Notes under the pieces: model-generated
Database searches by the model: none
The model's input: the letters and a program-made list of their open reading frames with translations, nothing else
Told to the model about the DNA's origin: nothing
Shown here: positions 31,646 through 34,046 of the stretch, piece by piece
Numbering within the stretch: position 1 is the first letter of the stretch
How the letters are laid out: every line of letters starts with the position of its first letter
Assembly: GCA_004151065.3 (NCBI GenBank)
Contig: NWUY0300007763.1
Span: 7,372 to 41,417 of the forward strand
DNA from: Larix sibirica
Taxonomy: Eukaryota > Streptophyta > Pinopsida > Pinales > Pinaceae
Length of the DNA: 34,046 nucleotides
Reading direction: 5' to 3'
Position numbers and translations under genes: made by a program

Positions 31646-32559
31646 TCCACCCTGTTCGTGGTGTAGAGGAGGGTTTCAGGGCCGGAATAAGATGGTGTAG
31701 GGAAACTTATTTTGAGATATTGAAGAACTGTGGAGTTGACACATGGAGAGCGCAGTTTTTATTCAAGGTCCTGTACAACAATTTAAAGGTCGAGCAATTA
31801 TGGGAGCCTGAATTATTCCTAGTCGTATATCTCCACCATCATCATATTAGGATCAGTGTCGGATTGAAAGATTACCAAATCATAGGCCCACTTGTTTGAC
31901 TCATCTATCAGGAGGTACCTTTGATTTTACCACACATAATTGATATAAGCTGTTTTAGGGTCATGCTGAGGAGGTATATTAAGACCACTTTTGGGACCCT
32001 GAATCCACAGTATGAAGAAACATGTCCAAGTGGTTTCGGATTCAAGATCCTTATAAGATATTATCTTTCAAGCACTTTGAGGGATCTGAAGGCCTGTGAA
32101 CCGTTATTAGAAAGGAGTCGAATCTCAAGGTCTCGTGAATCACGAGCATATTCGTGGCACATAATGGGCCAACATTTTGCTTTGTAATTGAAAACCTTCA
32201 GTCACCCAATTATGTCACTTTGTTTATGCGCTCCTAGGGCGATTTCAGGGCTCTAAGAAAGTGGTATCGGAAGACTGATTTTAGGGCCCTAAATGAACCT
32301 TAGACTGCCACATGGATGAGCGCTTTTATGTTCAGGCTTCAGGCTAGTGGATTAACTCTCGTGCATTTTCTAAGCCCTGAATTGATTTCCACAGTAGATC
32401 CTTCCTTGATTTAGCTTTTATGGGAATCACTCGATCCTTTTGTCGCCAAATTTACACTTTGCATTGTGGTGCTTTCTTACACATCGTTCTTCGGATTATG
32501 CGCGAGGTCACACGGCAATAAGGTTCTGCTTCATTTGCGATCTGCTACACCCCATGTCA

Positions 32560-32925
32560 TCATATACAAATCCTGGTACTAATAGGGGGCATAAGCCAAA
32601 GTAACCCAGTAGAATGGGATGGCTTCTAACATAGCCTTCATCAATATCAACCTTCCACCTCTAGAAAGCCACCTATTACACCACAGGTGTAGCTTGCTCT
32701 CAACTTTTCCAATAAGCCATGTCTAGTCCCCACGAGAATAATCATTGGGTTTTATTATAAATCCAAGATACTTTAAGTCATTCTGCAGATCCATCAAAGC
32801 ACATTCAAATTGAGACGGAATCTAGTTTACCATCTCTTGGTACAAATTCATGAAAGATATTGATTATTTTCGAGCATTATACTCCATCCCTGTGGCTTCA
32901 ACAAATAAGGATAATATAGCATTTA
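32560..32925 (-). pseudogene. Second LINE fragment: reverse transcriptase thumb
   Basis: The minus strand reads LSLFVEATGMEYNARK, then MDLQNDLKYLGFIIKPNDYS, a stop, TWLIGKVESKLHLWCNRWLS, RGGRLILMKAMLEAIPFYW and VTLAYAP. This is the segment following the YVDD box in plant LINE ORF2 (KYLGF...W..WLS.GGR..L.K.VL...P.YW). It belongs to a different LINE family from the one at 13505-19380, whose equivalent reads KYLGAPLFET. Truncated on both sides, about 120 codons, with at least three stops. Confidence 0.8.
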
Positions 32926-33278
32926 TTTTTTAAATATATATATTTTTTTGTGTAAAAAAAAAAGACATGGTTGGGGACAATTTGTGAATCACTCTCTCCT
33001 CATTCCTTTGATTTATAATTATTTTTTTTAAATCAAATAAATGGATGGGATGTTGATTCCTTTGTTTTAATTTAATATTTATGTGTAAAAAAAAATAAGT
33101 GAAGGGAGTGTAACAGAACATAGGAATGCAGTATTTTATTTTATCTTTTTAAGTTTTAGTTTTTTATTTGTTTGTCTTTTATTTTTAACATTATATGTTC
33201 TTTTGGAATTATTGCTATATAATTTTTTTTTCATTTTTTATTATTTGACTTTGATTATATTATTTGTTCCCCTTTTGG
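32926..33278. other. AT-rich stretch, no gene
   Basis: Long T and A runs with no coding signal. The string tgtgtaaaaaaaa occurs twice (near 32950 and 33082), hinting at an old duplication. Confidence 0.5.

Positions 33279-33328
<50 letters not shown>
33279..33328. repeat. Compound microsatellite (AT)n(AG)n
   Basis: About ten AT units (33279-33299) run directly into about fifteen AG units (to 33328). Confidence 0.95.
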
Positions 33329-33330
<2 letters not shown>

Positions 33331-33333
<3 letters not shown>

Positions 33334-33558
33334 CATGGTATATTGATATGTTAACATCAGAGGATGTTGATATATTTATTTATAATTTCCATTTAACAAA
33401 GAGAGACATTTTTCCCTTGAGGACCACCTATATATATATATATATATATATAATTGTGTTTCATGCTATATTGATATGTTAACATTAAAGGATGTTGACA
33501 TATTTATTTATAATTTCCATTTGACAAAGAGAGACATTCTTCCCTTAAGGACCACTAA
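33331..33558. repeat. 128-bp tandem duplication containing TA microsatellites
   Basis: The unit beginning tttcatggtatattgatatg at 33331 recurs as tttcatgctatattgatatg at 33459. Each unit runs through ttaacat, tatttatttataatttccat and gagagacatt to gaggaccac or aaggaccac. Each is preceded by a TA-rich microsatellite. A third partial copy of the tail (gggagacattcttccctta) lies at about 33600. Confidence 0.85.
33429..33452. repeat. (TA)12 microsatellite
   Basis: Twelve TA units between the two 128-bp repeat units. Confidence 0.95.
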
Positions 33559-34046
33559 GACTATCAAGAGGTTGTTAGTATAGGAAATAGTTGTAAGATG
33601 GGAGACATTCTTCCCTTAAACCTAATCATAGATCTAGAAGGCTTTTGACATTTGGAATGTTGGGCATATATGTGGGCTCAAATGTTGCACTCATATTACC
33701 TATATTAAGATAATGTAGATGCATATGATGTGTCATAGTCCATAAATTGGTTTCAATAATTGTATGAAGAATTTTATATTATTTTTCAAAAATTGTATGA
33801 AACATTTTATATTATTTTTATTAAGATGATGTTTTTATGGTTTACTTTAAGGGATTTTTGAACTCTTCCAAGAAGTTATAAATCGTTTCTATGTTTGTTA
33901 GATGTTATGGTTTTATTATTAATGATATAAAAAAATTTCTTAGCTTCTTTAATTTGAGTATGGACAATGCAACAATATTATTATAAAATCATTTGTATTT
34001 AATTCAATGCAATTTGTACAGAGTTTTTTATTAGAAATAAATAAAT
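33559..34046. other. AT-rich window end, no gene
   Basis: No coding signal. Apart from the partial repeat at about 33600 and the 33-bp tandem repeat at 33760 I see nothing to annotate. Confidence 0.5.
33760..33826. repeat. 33-bp tandem duplication
   Basis: attgtatgaagaattttata near 33760 recurs as attgtatgaaacattttata near 33793; both continue with ttattttt. Confidence 0.7.

Larger units (their letters stand above)
27765..32174 (-). mobile_element. Candidate long 5' LTR (about 4.4 kb) of the Ty3 element
   Basis: On the minus strand the DNA before the primer site ends ...GGGACCAACA (27765). Moving upstream, the first good matching terminus I find is TGTTGGCCCATT starting at 32174. This gives an LTR with TGTTGG/CCAACA inverted ends and 4410 bp in length. 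It would contain a TATA box (31494), an ORF of about 920 codons and the 3' part next to the primer site. The other LTR lies outside the visible element (lost beyond the LINE), so the border cannot be confirmed. The alternative is a short LTR (27765 to about 28500) beside an unrelated gene or element. Confidence 0.35.
31360..32174. other. Non-coding stretch, candidate U3 promoter region
   Basis: No supported gene; the short plus-strand frames here show no domain. It holds the TATA box, a 10-bp perfect hairpin at 31623-31645 and a 7-bp palindrome (ctcgtga a tcacgag) at 32132-32146, and ends at a TGTTGG terminus read on the minus strand. Confidence 0.4.

Noticed and set aside
31627-32187. Plus-strand ORFs of 90 and 88 codons
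   Set aside because: No domain and no promoter; they lie in the candidate U3 region of a minus-strand element.
33264-33482. 72-codon ORF through the microsatellites
   Set aside because: Its protein is IYIY and RERE repeats encoded by TA and AG runs.
1-34046. CRISPR array, tRNA, rRNA or intact host gene
   Set aside because: I looked on both strands for regularly spaced repeats, tRNA-like cloverleaf motifs and long clean frames and found none; the only tRNA-related signals are primer binding sites of retrotransposons.

Overview
The window looks like repeat-dominated intergenic DNA from a plant nuclear genome. The evidence is an L1-type LINE whose ORF1 carries a DUF4283-like domain and whose ORF2 ends in a plant-type RNase H, a Tat-like Ty3/gypsy element, long AT-rich gene-free stretches, and microsatellites. 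A large-genome seed plant, possibly a gymnosperm, is plausible, but that last step is inference. I found no intact host gene, no tRNA or rRNA gene and no CRISPR array. Every coding sequence I recognise is a decayed transposable element, nearly all of it on the minus strand.

Layout. 1-7545: a 3720-bp unit present twice in direct orientation (105-3824 and 3826-7545), with exactly one N at 3825 between the copies; each copy holds a decayed LINE 3' end (RNase H domain). 7546-11412: gene-free DNA with a possible LTR end and tRNA-Met-like primer site near 8060 and small tandem repeats. 11413-12320: assembly gap. 12321-13500: unassigned DNA with a single N at 12774. About 13505-19380 (minus): a nearly full-length but dead LINE, with ORF1, ORF2 (endonuclease, reverse transcriptase, zinc-binding zf-RVT region, RNase H) and a TAATG overlap between the two ORFs. 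About 19380-27765 (minus): the internal part of a Tat-like Ty3/gypsy element in the order gag, protease, extra RNase H, reverse transcriptase, RNase H, integrase. Its middle 2829 bp appear twice (19898-22726 and 22728-25556), again with one N between the copies.

27738-32174 (minus): a degenerate tRNA-Asp-type primer binding site followed by what may be one very long LTR (about 4.4 kb, ends TGTTGG...CCAACA). It contains a decayed ORF of about 920 codons with a long coiled coil that I cannot assign to any family. 32560-32925: a second LINE reverse-transcriptase fragment. 32926-34046: AT-rich DNA with TA/GA microsatellites inside a 128-bp tandem duplication.

The two points most worth attention are opposite in kind. 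The two large duplications both abut a single N exactly, with the end of one copy at the N and the start of the next just after it. This is what unmerged overlapping contig ends look like, so they are probably artefacts, and the apparent double pol should be collapsed. The unrecognised coiled-coil ORF upstream of the primer site, the extra RNase H placed before the reverse transcriptase, and the UAAUG stop-start junction of the LINE are the biological observations that deserve follow-up.
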